Source: an uncultured Limosilactobacillus sp. (GTDB lineage Bacteria > Bacillota > Bacilli > Lactobacillales > Lactobacillaceae). From it: a stretch of 51,803 nucleotides of DNA. This document shows positions 1-9,015 of this stretch, one piece after another (positions within the stretch are counted from its first letter, which is position 1; each line of letters starts with the position of its first letter). The notes beneath the pieces were generated by a model. It saw only the letters and a list, made by a program, of their open reading frames with translations, was not told where the DNA came from and made no database searches. The stretch covers positions 1 through 51,803 of the forward strand of contig NZ_CAKPXS010000005.1 in the NCBI RefSeq assembly GCF_934202235.1, written 5' to 3'. The position numbers and the translations under genes were made by a program.

Positions 1-16
1 TCTTCTCCATAATAAA

Positions 17-52
17 TGAAAAAGACGAATTGTAGTTCCGTCGAACTACAAT
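17..52 (-). terminator. Terminator of purEKB
   Basis: On the minus strand, ATTGTAGTTC and GAACTACAAT form a perfect 10-bp stem with a 4-nt loop, followed by a T-rich tract. It lies 42 bp past the purB stop and ends the purE-purK-purB unit. Confidence 0.8.
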
Positions 53-93
53 CCATCTACAGGTTAGTATGTTTTATGTGGTGTTATTAATGT

Positions 94-1389
94 TTAATCC
101 AACCCCAGCCGGTGGAAAATATAGTCAACATTCCGCAGGTGCCAGTGATAATCAAAGGCGTCGTCAATTTCTTCCTTCGATAAGTGAGCACTAATGAACG
201 GGTCACCCTCAACCAGCGGACGGAACGGAACGTGTTCAGCCCAGCACTTGGCAGTTAATGGCTGAATGGTATCGTAAGCCTTCTCCCGACTAACGCCGGC
301 AGCAACAAGCTTGTTCAGCACCCGCCCAGAGTAAATTAGCCCGTGGGTTTCATTCATATTTTGAATCATCCGTTCGGGGAAGACGTCCAGGTTGGCCACT
401 AAGTTGGCAAAACGGTGAAGCATGTAATCCAGCAGGATCGTGCTATCCGGTAAGATAATCCGTTCAGCACTGGAATGACTGATGTCGCGTTCGTGCCAGA
501 GGGTGACGTCTTCATAAGCCGTCACAATATGGCCCCGCAAAACCCGGGCACAACCACAAATGTTTTCAGAACCAATCGGGTTCTTCTTGTGTGGCATGGC
601 CGACGAACCCTTTTGGCCCTTGGCAAAGTGTTCTTCAACCTCGTGAATTTCAGTCCGTTGCAGGCTGCGGATCTCCGTCGCGTATTCTTCCAGGGTCGTT
701 GCAATCAAAGCAATGGTGGCAATATATTCGGCGTGGAGGTCTCGTGGCAGGACCTGACTCGAAATTTCTTGTGGCCGCAGCCCTAACGATTCACACACCA
801 GCTTTTCGACCCGCGGGTTAACCTGGGCAAACGTCCCAACTGCCCCGGAAATTTTGCCAGCTTCGACACCAGCAGCAGCGTGTTCAAACCGTTCCCGGTC
901 ACGCTTCAGTTCCGAATAGAAACGGGCCATCTTCAGGCCAAAGGTAGTTGGTTCAGCGTGAACACCGTGAGTCCGGCCCATTTCGACGGTGTATTTGTAC
1001 TTCCGGGCCTTATCAGCAACGACTTCTTGCAGGTGCTCAAGATCCTTACGCAACAGGTTGTTAGCCTGCTTAAGACGGAGCCCTTGAGCAGTATCGACAA
1101 CGTCAGTACTCGTCAGCCCGTAGTGAACCCACTTCTTTTCTGGTCCCAATGATTCGGAGACACAGCGGGTAAAGGCAATTAGGTCGTGGTGGGTTACCGC
1201 CTCAATCCGGGCAATTTCGTCGACGTCAAACTTGGCGTTTTCCCGAATTTTATCCACGTCCTCGGACGGAATCTTGCCTAATTTCGACCAGGCTTCGTCA
1301 GCAGCAATTTCAACTTCTAGCCAACTTTGGTACTGGTTTTCCAGTGACCAAATTTTAGCCATTTCCGGACGCGTATAACGATCAATCAA
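94..1389 (-). CDS. purB: Adenylosuccinate lyase PurB
   Basis: 431 aa, the usual length. Fumarase/aspartase-superfamily lyase that cleaves SAICAR to AICAR and adenylosuccinate to AMP, each releasing fumarate; cytosolic and homotetrameric in the family. The superfamily signature GSSAMPHKKNP is present about two thirds of the way along, and the conserved THHD and GRTHGVHAEPTTFG segments are visible in the first half. The start is TTG, with GGAGGG upstream at good spacing, and its TTGA overlaps the TGA stop of purK, implying translational coupling. It is the last gene of a purE-purK-purB unit. The partner enzyme PurA is encoded at the other end of the window. Confidence 0.97.
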   Translation of the reverse strand: MIDRYTRPEMAKIWSLENQYQSWLEVEIAADEAWSKLGKIPSEDVDKIRENAKFDVDEIARIEAVTHHDLIAFTRCVSESLGPEKKWVHYGLTSTDVVDTAQGLRLKQANNLLRKDLEHLQEVVADKARKYKYTVEMGRTHGVHAEPTTFGLKMARFYSELKRDRERFEHAAAGVEAGKISGAVGTFAQVNPRVEKLVCESLGLRPQEISSQVLPRDLHAEYIATIALIATTLEEYATEIRSLQRTEIHEVEEHFAKGQKGSSAMPHKKNPIGSENICGCARVLRGHIVTAYEDVTLWHERDISHSSAERIILPDSTILLDYMLHRFANLVANLDVFPERMIQNMNETHGLIYSGRVLNKLVAAGVSREKAYDTIQPLTAKCWAEHVPFRPLVEGDPFISAHLSKEEIDDAFDYHWHLRNVDYIFHRLGLD

Positions 1390-2513
1390 TGTTTATCCCT
1401 CCATACGTGTGTGTCATCAATTTCCTTGAGTGTTTGTTCAACATCAGCGGTCAAAATCGTAATGTGGCCCATCTTACGGTTATGGCGAACCTCCGCCTTG
1501 CCGTAATCGTGAAAGTGCCAGTTGGGCTTAGTCGCAACCAATTGACGAGCACCTTCGACGTGCTGACCGAGAACGTTGACCATCACTACCTGATGAAGTA
1601 GCTTAATTTTTGGCAGCGGCCAGTTACAAATTGCCCGGTCATGGATGGCGAACTGGCTGAAATTACAAGCTTCAATCGAGTAGTGACCGGAATTATGCGG
1701 TCGCGGTGCCAGTTCGTTAATGTAGATTTCGCCGGTAGCTGTCACGAACATCTCGACTCCCAGAATACCACGAAGCTGGAGGCCGTGGGCAATCTTTTCC
1801 GCCATTTGTTGGGCTCGTTTAGCAGTCTGAGCACTGATCCGCGCCGGAACAATACTTTCGTGGAGAATTTCGTTCCAGTGAATATTCTCGCTGACCGGGA
1901 AGACGCTAGTCTCGCCGCTAGCATTTCGCGCCACCATGACAGAACATTCCAGCTGGAAGTCGACCCACCCTTCCAGGATGTCGTCCGTAGTTGCCAAGAT
2001 TTCATCAACAATCGGGTTGGCAAGGTCCGCTGAACTGTGCAGGACTAGCTGCCCGTGACCATCATAACCGCCCTCACAAGTTTTGAGCACACAGGGGTAA
2101 CCAAGTTGGTTTACCGCTGCCTGTAAGTCATCCCGGTTGGCAACCGCCACAAAGGGGGCCGTTTTCATCCCAACGTGGCGGAGAAAAGACTTTTCCCGGA
2201 GACGGTTTTTGGTAATCCGCAACAGCTCGGTCCCCTGGGGAATGGAAACTCGGTCAGCAACAGCATCTAATGCCGCTAAGTCCACATTTTCAAATTCGTA
2301 GGTCAAAACGTCGCTCATTGCCGCTAACCGTTCGATGGCGTCAACATCGGCGTATGGCGCCACGATCTGTTGGTCAGCGACCTGGCCAGCGGGGCAGTGC
2401 GGTGTGGGGTCCAAGACAGCGACCCGAAAACCGGCATACTTTGCGGACAGCGCCATCATCTGCCCCAACTGCCCTCCACCAATAATGCCAATGGTCTGGC
2501 CGGGCATAATCAT
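1386..2513 (-). CDS. purK: 5-(carboxyamino)imidazole ribonucleotide synthase PurK
   Basis: About 375 aa from the chosen ATG (MIMPGQTIGIIGGGQ). ATP-grasp enzyme that carboxylates AIR with bicarbonate and ATP to N5-CAIR in de novo purine synthesis. The N-terminal dinucleotide-like loop IIGGGQLGQMM, the ATP-grasp segment LKTCEGGYDGHGQ and the C-terminal NELAPRPHNSGHYS motif are all seen. A reading frame extends 18 codons further upstream, but that extension lies wholly within the end of purE and lacks the conserved start. The ATG at 2513 sits 4 bp after the purE stop. It is coupled to purE upstream and purB downstream. Confidence 0.95.
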   Translation of the reverse strand: MIMPGQTIGIIGGGQLGQMMALSAKYAGFRVAVLDPTPHCPAGQVADQQIVAPYADVDAIERLAAMSDVLTYEFENVDLAALDAVADRVSIPQGTELLRITKNRLREKSFLRHVGMKTAPFVAVANRDDLQAAVNQLGYPCVLKTCEGGYDGHGQLVLHSSADLANPIVDEILATTDDILEGWVDFQLECSVMVARNASGETSVFPVSENIHWNEILHESIVPARISAQTAKRAQQMAEKIAHGLQLRGILGVEMFVTATGEIYINELAPRPHNSGHYSIEACNFSQFAIHDRAICNWPLPKIKLLHQVVMVNVLGQHVEGARQLVATKPNWHFHDYGKAEVRHNRKMGHITILTADVEQTLKEIDDTHVWRDKH

Positions 2514-2517
2514 TTTC

Positions 2518-3006
2518 CTAGTCAAGTTGAGCACTGCTTTCTGCGGCTGCATCATGCATTTGCGCACGGTAGTCGACTAATTTTTCTTGGAGCTGAGCGT
2601 CACTAGTTCCCAGGATTTCAATTGCCAGGAGTGCGGCGTTCTTGGCCCCAGCATTACCAATGGCAGTCGTAGCCACCGGAATCCCTGTTGGCATCTGGAC
2701 AATGGACAAGAGTGAGTCCATCCCCCCAAGGGCCTTGGTCTGCCCTGGCACCCCGATAACTGGCAGGACGGTGTTGGCTGCCGTCATCCCCGGCAGGTGG
2801 GCGGCCATTCCGGCCCCGGCGATAATCACTTTTAATCCTCGCCCGCGGGCTTTTTTGGCAAAGCCGAACATTTCGTCTGGCATCCGGTGGGCAGAAATCA
2901 CGTGCTTTTCAAAGCCCACACCAAACTCCTCCAGTACCTGGCAGGCCCCCTTCATCATCGGCCAGTCGGACTTACTACCCATAATCACAGCAACTTGAAC
3001 GGTCAT
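2518..3006 (-). CDS. purE: N5-carboxyaminoimidazole ribonucleotide mutase PurE
   Basis: 162 aa. Class I PurE, which converts N5-CAIR to CAIR, the step after PurK. The characteristic N-terminal VAVIMGSKSDWPMM motif and the following SAHRMPDEM segment (mobile His loop) are present, as is GAGMAAHLPGM. The ATG at 3006 is preceded by AAGGAGGG with 6-nt spacing; the TTG one codon upstream is less well placed. First gene of purE-purK-purB. The remaining de novo purine genes are not in this window. Confidence 0.97.
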   Translation of the reverse strand: MTVQVAVIMGSKSDWPMMKGACQVLEEFGVGFEKHVISAHRMPDEMFGFAKKARGRGLKVIIAGAGMAAHLPGMTAANTVLPVIGVPGQTKALGGMDSLLSIVQMPTGIPVATTAIGNAGAKNAALLAIEILGTSDAQLQEKLVDYRAQMHDAAAESSAQLD

Positions 3007-3032
3007 CAAAATCCCTCCTTAAGTTCAGTACC

Positions 3033-3061
3033 AAGATAGCAGATTCACTGCCTCTTTTCAA
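3033..3061 (-). promoter_or_regulatory. purE promoter
   Basis: Minus strand: -35 TTGAAA (3056-3061), 17-bp spacer, -10 TATCTT (3033-3038). Upstream lie two weak PurBox-like cores: GTTCGT at 3100-3105 (5 of 6 bases of the inverted core) and AAGAAC at 3071-3076 (4 of 6). PurR control here is only suggested. Confidence 0.5.
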
Positions 3062-3178
3062 CTTTAATTAAGAACTTTTAATCATGAAATAGACAAATAG
3101 TTCGTCTTTTGCTTGAAAGGTTTTTCTTGCCACCAGTAAATAAACTGAGTATGATGACTAGAAAGGAAGGTGAAGCTG

Positions 3179-3358
3179 ATGAGCTTATTGGTAACCATCG
3201 CCGTTATTTGGCTGTTGTGGAAGCCACTAAAGCTTTCCATCAACCTCCTTTTCTGGCTGATTGCCATTGCGGTAGTAGCCTTTTTCGTCAAGGCCTTGGT
3301 GATTCCCGCACTATTCGTGATTGGTGGGCTCTTCGCCTACGCGCTTTTTAATGACTAG
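3179..3358 (+). CDS. Small hydrophobic membrane protein, unknown function
   Basis: 59 aa. The ATG at 3179 has GAAAGGAAGG 8 nt upstream, while a GTG three codons earlier is too close to that site. The protein is almost entirely hydrophobic with two likely membrane segments (about residues 2-30 and 33-56) separated by a single lysine region, and ends FND. No enzymatic motif is visible. It is monocistronic, divergent from purE and closed by a strong terminator. A possible promoter is TTGAAA-18-TAAATA at 3113-3142. I do not recognise the family. Confidence 0.7.
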   Translation: MSLLVTIAVIWLLWKPLKLSINLLFWLIAIAVVAFFVKALVIPALFVIGGLFAYALFND

Positions 3359-3383
3359 TTATCACCCCCCACATAAAAATAAC

Positions 3384-3416
3384 AACGGCCCCCAGCGCTT
3401 CCCGCTGGGGGTCGTT
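3384..3416. terminator. Bidirectional terminator between small membrane gene and fhs
   Basis: AACGGCCCCCAGCG and CGCTGGGGGTCGTT form a 14-bp stem with one G-T pair and a 5-nt loop. The T-rich ends on both strands suit two convergent genes. Confidence 0.85.
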
Positions 3417-3446
3417 TGTTAGTTCATCACCGAAGAAGATTAAGCA

Positions 3447-5111
3447 TTAGAATAAACCAGTAATCTTCTTCCCGTCATCGCTAATCGTCATATCAACTGC
3501 CGCAGGGTGCTTTGCTAACCCCGGCATGGTCATCATGTTCCCGGAGAGGGCGACAATGAAGCCCGCCCCCATCTTCGGCACGAGACCGCGAATGTGGAAG
3601 TCAAAGTCTGATGGTGCACCGAGCGCACTCTGGTCATCGCTAAAACTGTACTGGGTCTTCGCAACACAGATTGGCAATTTGCCCCAGCCGAGTTGTTCGT
3701 AACGCTTCATTTGGCGCTGGGCTTTTTTGGCAAAGACTACCCGTTTGGCACCATAATATTGTGTGGCAATTGTCGTGATCTTTTCTTCGATTGATTGGTC
3801 AACGTCGTACAGCGGTTGGAAGGTGTGAGCCTGGTCAGCTAATTCTACCACCTGGCGAGCCAGCTCTTGAGTTCCCTGGCCACCCTTGGCCCAGGCATCA
3901 GTAAGGGCGACGTTCACGCCCAGTTGCTGACAAGTGTCTTCGACCGTCTTAATTTCGGCTTCGGTATCAGAAACAAAGTGGTTAATGGCGACCACCAGTG
4001 GTAAGCCAAAGCCTTGGATATTTTTAATATGACGCTGAAGGTTAGCCAAGCCCCGCTTGAGCGCCGGAACATTTTCTGCCGTCAGGTCGTTTTTAGCGAC
4101 GCCGCCGTTGTACTTGAGCGAGCGAATCGTGGCCACCAGGACAACCGCATCTGGCGCCTGGCCGAGAACCCGGCGCTTGATGTCGAGGAACTTTTCTGCC
4201 CCCAGATCAGCACCAAATCCGGCCTCGGTAACCGTATAATCAGATAATTGAAGCGCCGTCTTTGTTGCCAAAACAGAGTTACAGCCGTGAGCGATATTGG
4301 CAAACGGTCCGCCGTGAATAATCGTCGGCGTGTGGTCCAGCGTTTGAACAAGGTTTGGTTTAATCGCATCCTTTAAGAGGATGGCAATGGCGTCGGTAAA
4401 GCCTAACTGGTCAACCGTGATTGGCTGGCGGTCATAGCTATAGCCCACAACGATCCGCCCAATCCGGTGTTTGAGATCGGCAAAGTCGGCTGCCAAGCAC
4501 AGGATGGCCATCAGTTCAGAAGCGGCGGTAATGTCAAAGCCGGTTTGCCGGGTGATACCCTGCGACCGACCACCGAGCCCCGTGACCACGTCACGCAGCA
4601 CCCGGTCGTTAACGTCCTCGACCCGCCGCCAAATAATCCGTTCTGGGTCCAGCTGCAAATTATTGTCGCGCATGACGTAATTGTCAATCAGTGCCGCCAG
4701 GGTGTTATTCGCCGATGTGAGGGCGTGAAGGTCACCCGTAAAGTGGAGGTTGATGTCTTCCATCGGTACCACCTGACTGTAGCCACCACCAGCTGCCCCA
4801 CCCTTGATCCCGAAAACGGGACCCATCGATGGTTCACGCATCGCGATCGTTGTCTGGTGGCCCAGCTGATTCATTGCGTCGCCAAGACCAATCATAACCG
4901 TTGACTTTCCTTCGCCGGCCGGTGTGGGGTTCATCGCCGTCACGAGGACCAGCTTGTGCTTCTTAGCTGGCGTTTCAGCAACTGGCAGGGTGATTTTGGC
5001 CTTGTAGCGGCCGTACTGCTCAATTTCATCTTCACCTAATCCTAGCTTGGCAGCAATTTGCTGGATCGGCTTCATTTTCGCAGCGTCGGCAATTTCAATA
5101 TCTGTTGACAT
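3447..5111 (-). CDS. fhs: Formate--tetrahydrofolate ligase
   Basis: 554 aa from the ATG at 5111, the normal length. It makes 10-formyl-THF from formate, THF and ATP, feeding purine ring carbons and formyl-Met. The P-loop TPAGEGKSTVMIGLGDAM lies near residue 65, followed by MREPSMGPVFGIKGGAAGGG, a family hallmark. The start was chosen because AGAGAGGA sits 10 nt before ATG 5111; a frame-continuous ATG 13 codons upstream lacks a good site. Downstream of the AI-2E transporter gene on the same strand but with its own promoter region. A GCGAAC PurBox-like core at 5135-5140 is a possible link to purine control. Confidence 0.97.
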   Translation of the reverse strand: MSTDIEIADAAKMKPIQQIAAKLGLGEDEIEQYGRYKAKITLPVAETPAKKHKLVLVTAMNPTPAGEGKSTVMIGLGDAMNQLGHQTTIAMREPSMGPVFGIKGGAAGGGYSQVVPMEDINLHFTGDLHALTSANNTLAALIDNYVMRDNNLQLDPERIIWRRVEDVNDRVLRDVVTGLGGRSQGITRQTGFDITAASELMAILCLAADFADLKHRIGRIVVGYSYDRQPITVDQLGFTDAIAILLKDAIKPNLVQTLDHTPTIIHGGPFANIAHGCNSVLATKTALQLSDYTVTEAGFGADLGAEKFLDIKRRVLGQAPDAVVLVATIRSLKYNGGVAKNDLTAENVPALKRGLANLQRHIKNIQGFGLPLVVAINHFVSDTEAEIKTVEDTCQQLGVNVALTDAWAKGGQGTQELARQVVELADQAHTFQPLYDVDQSIEEKITTIATQYYGAKRVVFAKKAQRQMKRYEQLGWGKLPICVAKTQYSFSDDQSALGAPSDFDFHIRGLVPKMGAGFIVALSGNMMTMPGLAKHPAAVDMTISDDGKKITGLF

Positions 5112-5164
5112 CTCTGAACCATCCTCTCTAAAAGGCGAACTTTTATTCATAATTTATATATAAT

Positions 5165-5182
5165 GTTAAGATTTAGCTTAAC
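5165..5182. repeat. Inverted repeat in fhs upstream region
   Basis: GTTAAG-6 nt-CTTAAC, perfect 6-bp arms, within the AT-rich fhs upstream region and next to TATATATAA sequence. Either an operator or part of the leader structure; no known site is matched. Confidence 0.4.
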
Positions 5183-5233
5183 GTATTTTCACCATACAGG
5201 TTATTAACCGGAATGTAAAGGGAAAAAGCAAAC

Positions 5234-6274
5234 TTATTCTTTTGACGCCAGTCGTTTTTTTGGCTTCTTCGCCAACTGTTGACGATCAACACCGAGCACG
5301 TCAATAAAGAAGGTGAACACCGGAACACCCACGATCAGCCCCCAGCCACCAAAAAGGTGTTCGGCAACTAGCAGGATCACGAAGGTATAAAAGATTGGCA
5401 ATTCAGTCCGGCTGGCCATGAACTTGGGATTGAGCACGTAGGCCTCCAGCATGTGGATGCAGGCAACCATCACCAGAATGTAAACCACATCACGAATGCC
5501 ACCGACACTATAGCCCACCAGGCACAGCGGGATCAGTGAAATAATCACCCCGGCGACCGGGATCAGGCTTAAGAGGAAAATCATTAGTGCCAAGGCAACA
5601 ATCTGCGGCATTTTCATCAGCATTAAGCAAACCGTCGTGATCACGGTGTTGCACAAAGCAATAAAGAATTGCGCTTCAATGACGACCCCAAACGAGTTAA
5701 CAAACACCTTACCGAAGTAGTGAATGTCATTGAAGAGCCAGTCCAGTTTGCTAGCCAAAAATAGCCGTGAGAAGTTCTCAAGCTGATCCAACTCAATCGT
5801 GTAAAAGAAGCTGAGGATCATCGACATAAAGACGGTGATTGTCATCGTCCCGACACTGGTCAAGGTTGAAATGGCAACTTCCAGCCACTGCCGCGTCTGG
5901 TTAATCAGCGTCTTATCACTGACGTAGTGGTGGATATACTTCATTAGCCATCCCTGGTTATGCTGGTAAAACTCGATCAGTGAGTTGACCATCTTTCCCA
6001 GCTGGGTAACCAAAATTGGCAGGTACTTCGTAATTGCAAAGTATAAACCGACGATGATGAGCAGGTAAATAACCACCACAATCAACCAAACCGGTGTTTG
6101 GGGCATGAACCGCTGGACGAGGCGGATCGCCTTGACGATCAAAAAGGTAAAGATAAAGGTGAACAAAATCATGTTCATCATCGACCGCATTAAGTAAAGC
6201 AGGATAATGATGAAGGCCAGGACAACCGCCCGCCTTAAGAAGTGATTCTCCTTAAATTTATTCCAAACGTTCAA
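5234..6274 (-). CDS. AI-2E family transporter (PerM/YtvI-like)
   Basis: 346 aa integral membrane protein. About seven to eight hydrophobic segments: a cluster near residues 14-95, then a long amphipathic middle (about 95-150), then a C-terminal bundle (150-325). The C-terminal GGWGLIVGVPVFTFF segment is typical of the family. Members export diverse substrates (AI-2 in the founding case, Na+(Li+)/H+ exchange in others), so substrate is unknown. Start is TTG with AGGAG 9 nt upstream. Divergent from cfa, sharing a symmetric promoter region. Confidence 0.85.
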   Translation of the reverse strand: MNVWNKFKENHFLRRAVVLAFIIILLYLMRSMMNMILFTFIFTFLIVKAIRLVQRFMPQTPVWLIVVVIYLLIIVGLYFAITKYLPILVTQLGKMVNSLIEFYQHNQGWLMKYIHHYVSDKTLINQTRQWLEVAISTLTSVGTMTITVFMSMILSFFYTIELDQLENFSRLFLASKLDWLFNDIHYFGKVFVNSFGVVIEAQFFIALCNTVITTVCLMLMKMPQIVALALMIFLLSLIPVAGVIISLIPLCLVGYSVGGIRDVVYILVMVACIHMLEAYVLNPKFMASRTELPIFYTFVILLVAEHLFGGWGLIVGVPVFTFFIDVLGVDRQQLAKKPKKRLASKE

Positions 6275-6307
6275 TGAGCTTGCTCCTCTCTCAAAAATAC
6301 AGAACTA

Positions 6308-6363
6308 ATTATACACCAGTTGGCCCATTGTTCCTTATAAGGTGAAAAATTCAGGTGTATAAT
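6308..6363. promoter_or_regulatory. Symmetric divergent promoter region, AI-2E gene / cfa
   Basis: GGTGTATAAT occurs on the plus strand (6354-6363) and again on the minus strand (6308-6317), giving back-to-back consensus -10 boxes facing the two genes. A perfect palindrome CCTTATAAGG (6334-6343) sits between. The -35 boxes are weak, so a bound regulator is plausible. Confidence 0.6.
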
Positions 6364-6394
6364 AAAGGTATTACTTTTTAAAGGGGACACCGTA

Positions 6395-7570
6395 ATGCTT
6401 GAAAAAACGTTCTACAAGTCCATTTTGAAACACTCGTTCAATATCCCAGTCAGAATCGTTTTCTGGGACGGCAGCAGTGTCGATTATGGTGATGGCACAC
6501 CAGAAGTGACCATTAAATTTAACGATAAAATTCCCATCAAGGAAGTGACCCGCAACGCTTCGTTGGCCCTCGGCGAAGCATACATGGATAAGCGGATTGA
6601 AATTGACGGTAGCATCCAAAAATTGATGATGGCCGCTTACTCTAGCGTTGGTAGTTTCATGCACAACAGCAAGCTGAAACGCTTCATGCCCAAGCAGGAC
6701 CACTCCGAAAAGGAAAGTGAAGAAGACATCCAGCACCACTACGATGTTGGTAATGACTTCTACCGGATGTGGCTGGACGACACCCTGACTTACTCCTGTG
6801 CTTACTTTAAGGATGGCAATACCACCGACTTAACCAAAGCACAGAAAGATAAGGTCCACCATATCCTGCAAAAGCTGAACCCGAAACCGGATTCCACCCT
6901 CCTCGATATTGGTTGTGGTTGGGGAACCCTGATGTTGACGGCAGCTAAGGATTACCACCTGAAAGTTACCGGAGTGACGCTCAGTGAAGAGCAATACAAA
7001 TTTGTTAACCAGCGAATCGAAAAAGAAGGGTTACAAAACATTGCCGAAGTCAAATTGATTGACTATCGTGAACTCGGCAACCGGCAGTGGGACTACATTA
7101 CGTCTGTCGGCATGTTTGAACATGTCGGTAAGGAAAACCTGGGTCTCTACTGCAAGGACGTCGCTCGTTACCTCAAGGACGATGGGGTGGCCTTAATTCA
7201 CGGTATTACCCGGCAACAAGGTGGCGCCACGAACGCCTGGATTGACAAGTACATCTTCCCGGGTGGCTATATTCCCGGACTGGCTGAAATGATCACTCAC
7301 GTTACCGAAAACGGGATGCAGCTGGCCGACATTGAAATGCTCCGCCGCCATTACCAGCGAACGCTGGAAATCTGGGATTCCAACTTCAACCAGCACCGTG
7401 ATCAAATTGAAGACCGGATGGGCGAACGGTTTACTCGAATGTGGGACCTCTACCTGCAGGCTTGTGCCGCTTCCTTTGAATCGGGGAACATCGATGTTGT
7501 TCAATACCTGATGACCAAGGGACCATCTGGCCGTCACCTACCGATGACCCGTGATTACATGCTAAAGTAA
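6395..7570 (+). CDS. cfa: Cyclopropane-fatty-acyl-phospholipid synthase
   Basis: 391 aa. Transfers a methylene from S-adenosylmethionine to cis double bonds of membrane phospholipid acyl chains, altering acid and freezing tolerance. N-terminal lipid-binding region (about 1-115), then the SAM-dependent methyltransferase fold with motif I LLDIGCGWGTLML near residue 168 and the GMFEHVGKENL segment. The HHYDVGNDFY motif that marks CFA synthases is present. RBS AAAGGGGA precedes the ATG. Monocistronic, ended by a strong terminator. Confidence 0.96.
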   Translation: MLEKTFYKSILKHSFNIPVRIVFWDGSSVDYGDGTPEVTIKFNDKIPIKEVTRNASLALGEAYMDKRIEIDGSIQKLMMAAYSSVGSFMHNSKLKRFMPKQDHSEKESEEDIQHHYDVGNDFYRMWLDDTLTYSCAYFKDGNTTDLTKAQKDKVHHILQKLNPKPDSTLLDIGCGWGTLMLTAAKDYHLKVTGVTLSEEQYKFVNQRIEKEGLQNIAEVKLIDYRELGNRQWDYITSVGMFEHVGKENLGLYCKDVARYLKDDGVALIHGITRQQGGATNAWIDKYIFPGGYIPGLAEMITHVTENGMQLADIEMLRRHYQRTLEIWDSNFNQHRDQIEDRMGERFTRMWDLYLQACAASFESGNIDVVQYLMTKGPSGRHLPMTRDYMLK

Positions 7571-7582
7571 TATGACAACACA

Positions 7583-7620
7583 AAAAGGTTCAGAACGAAA
7601 CCAATCGTTCTGAACCTTTT
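7583..7620. terminator. Bidirectional terminator between cfa and azlD
   Basis: AAAAGGTTCAGAACGA and TCGTTCTGAACCTTTT form a perfect 16-bp stem with a 6-nt loop. Its A/T ends serve both convergent genes. Confidence 0.95.
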
Positions 7621-7637
7621 CTATTATTTTGAATTAA

Positions 7638-8000
7638 TTAAAGGACCAGCGAGGCCAGAAAGACAACCACTAACCCGGTAATAACGGACATCGACATCGA
7701 ACGGGTCAGGTAGGCGATCACAATCACAAAGAGCGCCGCAATGATCTGTGCTGGGTGCCCCAGGAGTGCAAAGCGGTAACTTTCACCGGTAATAAAAATC
7801 CCCTTAACCACCAGCGAAGTAAACAAGCAAACTGGGACGTACTTCATCCATTCGTTGAACCACTCTGGCAAGTCACGGTTAGTAAAAATCCGCAACGGGA
7901 TGTAGCGCGGCATGAAAGCCGCAATCCCCCCCAGAACAATGATCATCAGGTGAAACTTAATATCATGGTTGGCCGCTGCCAAAACAAACATATTAGGCAT
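7638..8000 (-). CDS. azlD: AzlD family branched-chain amino acid transport protein
   Basis: 120 aa from ATG 8000. Small subunit of the AzlCD branched-chain amino acid exporter, with four hydrophobic segments. GGAGGT lies 7 nt before the ATG, inside the end of azlC, and the two genes overlap by 8 bp, so they are translationally coupled. The ARYIPLRIF-like region appears here as MPRYIPLRIFTNRDLP, typical of AzlD. Family assignment is firm; the exported substrate is inferred. Confidence 0.9.
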   Translation of the reverse strand: MPNMFVLAAANHDIKFHLMIIVLGGIAAFMPRYIPLRIFTNRDLPEWFNEWMKYVPVCLFTSLVVKGIFITGESYRFALLGHPAQIIAALFVIVIAYLTRSMSMSVITGLVVVFLASLVL

Positions 8001-8877
8001 TCTTGTGACCTCCATCTTTGTGGTCGGCTAGCTGTTGCTCCGTTGACAGCCCATCACTCTTTTGCTGCTGGCGGGCGCGAAATTCCCGCTTCGCCTGTTC
8101 ATCTTCAATCGTATCACGGGTGTTCTCCGGGCGGACAACCTTTCGCAAGAGTAACGTGTGATTAGGATCAGACGAGTGTTTCCGAATCCGGCTTTCAATA
8201 TAAAAGCCGCAGAGGGAGGCCAGGACAGTGGCTAGCACAATTCCCAGCGTACTCTTGGTCCAGGTTAAAAAGACCACCGACAGAACCGCCGATAGCAGCG
8301 CCATCAGGAAGGTCAGGTTGCTTTGCACCTGCATAACGATCATGTATAAGAAGAGGGCTGTCAATGCAAAGTCCACAATCTCCAGGTCAATTGAGACGGC
8401 ACTACCAATCAATGCCCCCACCAGGTTGCCGCTCGCCCAGGCAATTAACGAATAGTGTTCAACCATTAAGGCATCCTGCGGCGTCCAGTTCTTATCCGTC
8501 GCGAATTTTAAGTAGTTAATCGCGTAGTTTTCATCGTTCATTGAAGCCGAGAAAAGCAGGATGAAACGGTGCGTCTCATTACTGAGGTACTTAGACAAGC
8601 TAGAACCCAGTAGTGCGTAACGCAGCTCCAAGAAAAACAGCATGATAATAATCGATGCTAACGGTGCGTTCACCATTAGTAGGGAGGCAATCAGAAATTG
8701 AGCCCCGCCAGAAAAGACGACGATGGATACTAACAGGGCCATTACAAAGTTAAACCCTGCCGCATGAAGCAGGATCCCACATGCCAACCCAATCGGAATG
8801 TAACTTAAACAAAGCGGCATCGAAATTCCAAGGACATAGAGCCACCTTGGATCAGTTGTTTCTACCTTTTTCGCCAA
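7993..8877 (-). CDS. azlC: AzlC family branched-chain amino acid exporter permease
   Basis: 294 aa from a TTG start. The segment MPLCLSYIPIGLACGILLH near the N-terminus and FSGGAQFLIASL match AzlC, and six to seven membrane segments follow. The final ~60 residues are a hydrophilic, charged tail (EDEQAKREFRARQQQK and so on) longer than in many AzlC proteins. The start was chosen because GGAGGA lies 7 nt before TTG 8877; a GTG seven codons upstream overlaps that ribosome site. Pairs with azlD to form a branched-chain amino acid efflux complex. A TGTTAAAAT extended -10 lies about 50 bp upstream. Confidence 0.9.
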   Translation of the reverse strand: MAKKVETTDPRWLYVLGISMPLCLSYIPIGLACGILLHAAGFNFVMALLVSIVVFSGGAQFLIASLLMVNAPLASIIIMLFFLELRYALLGSSLSKYLSNETHRFILLFSASMNDENYAINYLKFATDKNWTPQDALMVEHYSLIAWASGNLVGALIGSAVSIDLEIVDFALTALFLYMIVMQVQSNLTFLMALLSAVLSVVFLTWTKSTLGIVLATVLASLCGFYIESRIRKHSSDPNHTLLLRKVVRPENTRDTIEDEQAKREFRARQQQKSDGLSTEQQLADHKDGGHKNA

Positions 8878-9015
8878 TACACGTTCCTCCAAAGGCACAG
8901 TTATTGAAATTATTCCGTCGCTTATTTTAACACATTAGGAAAATGAGCGCGATAGCCGAAATAGTGATTCTGTCGCTGGGAAAATCGATTTACCAACATC
9001 CCCACGGTTAACTGA

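Noticed and set aside
2890..2899. CACGTG at 2892 and others near 41349, 41396, 45595 and 48603 as parS
   Set aside because: Only the central six bases match; the flanking TGTTT and AAACA are missing.
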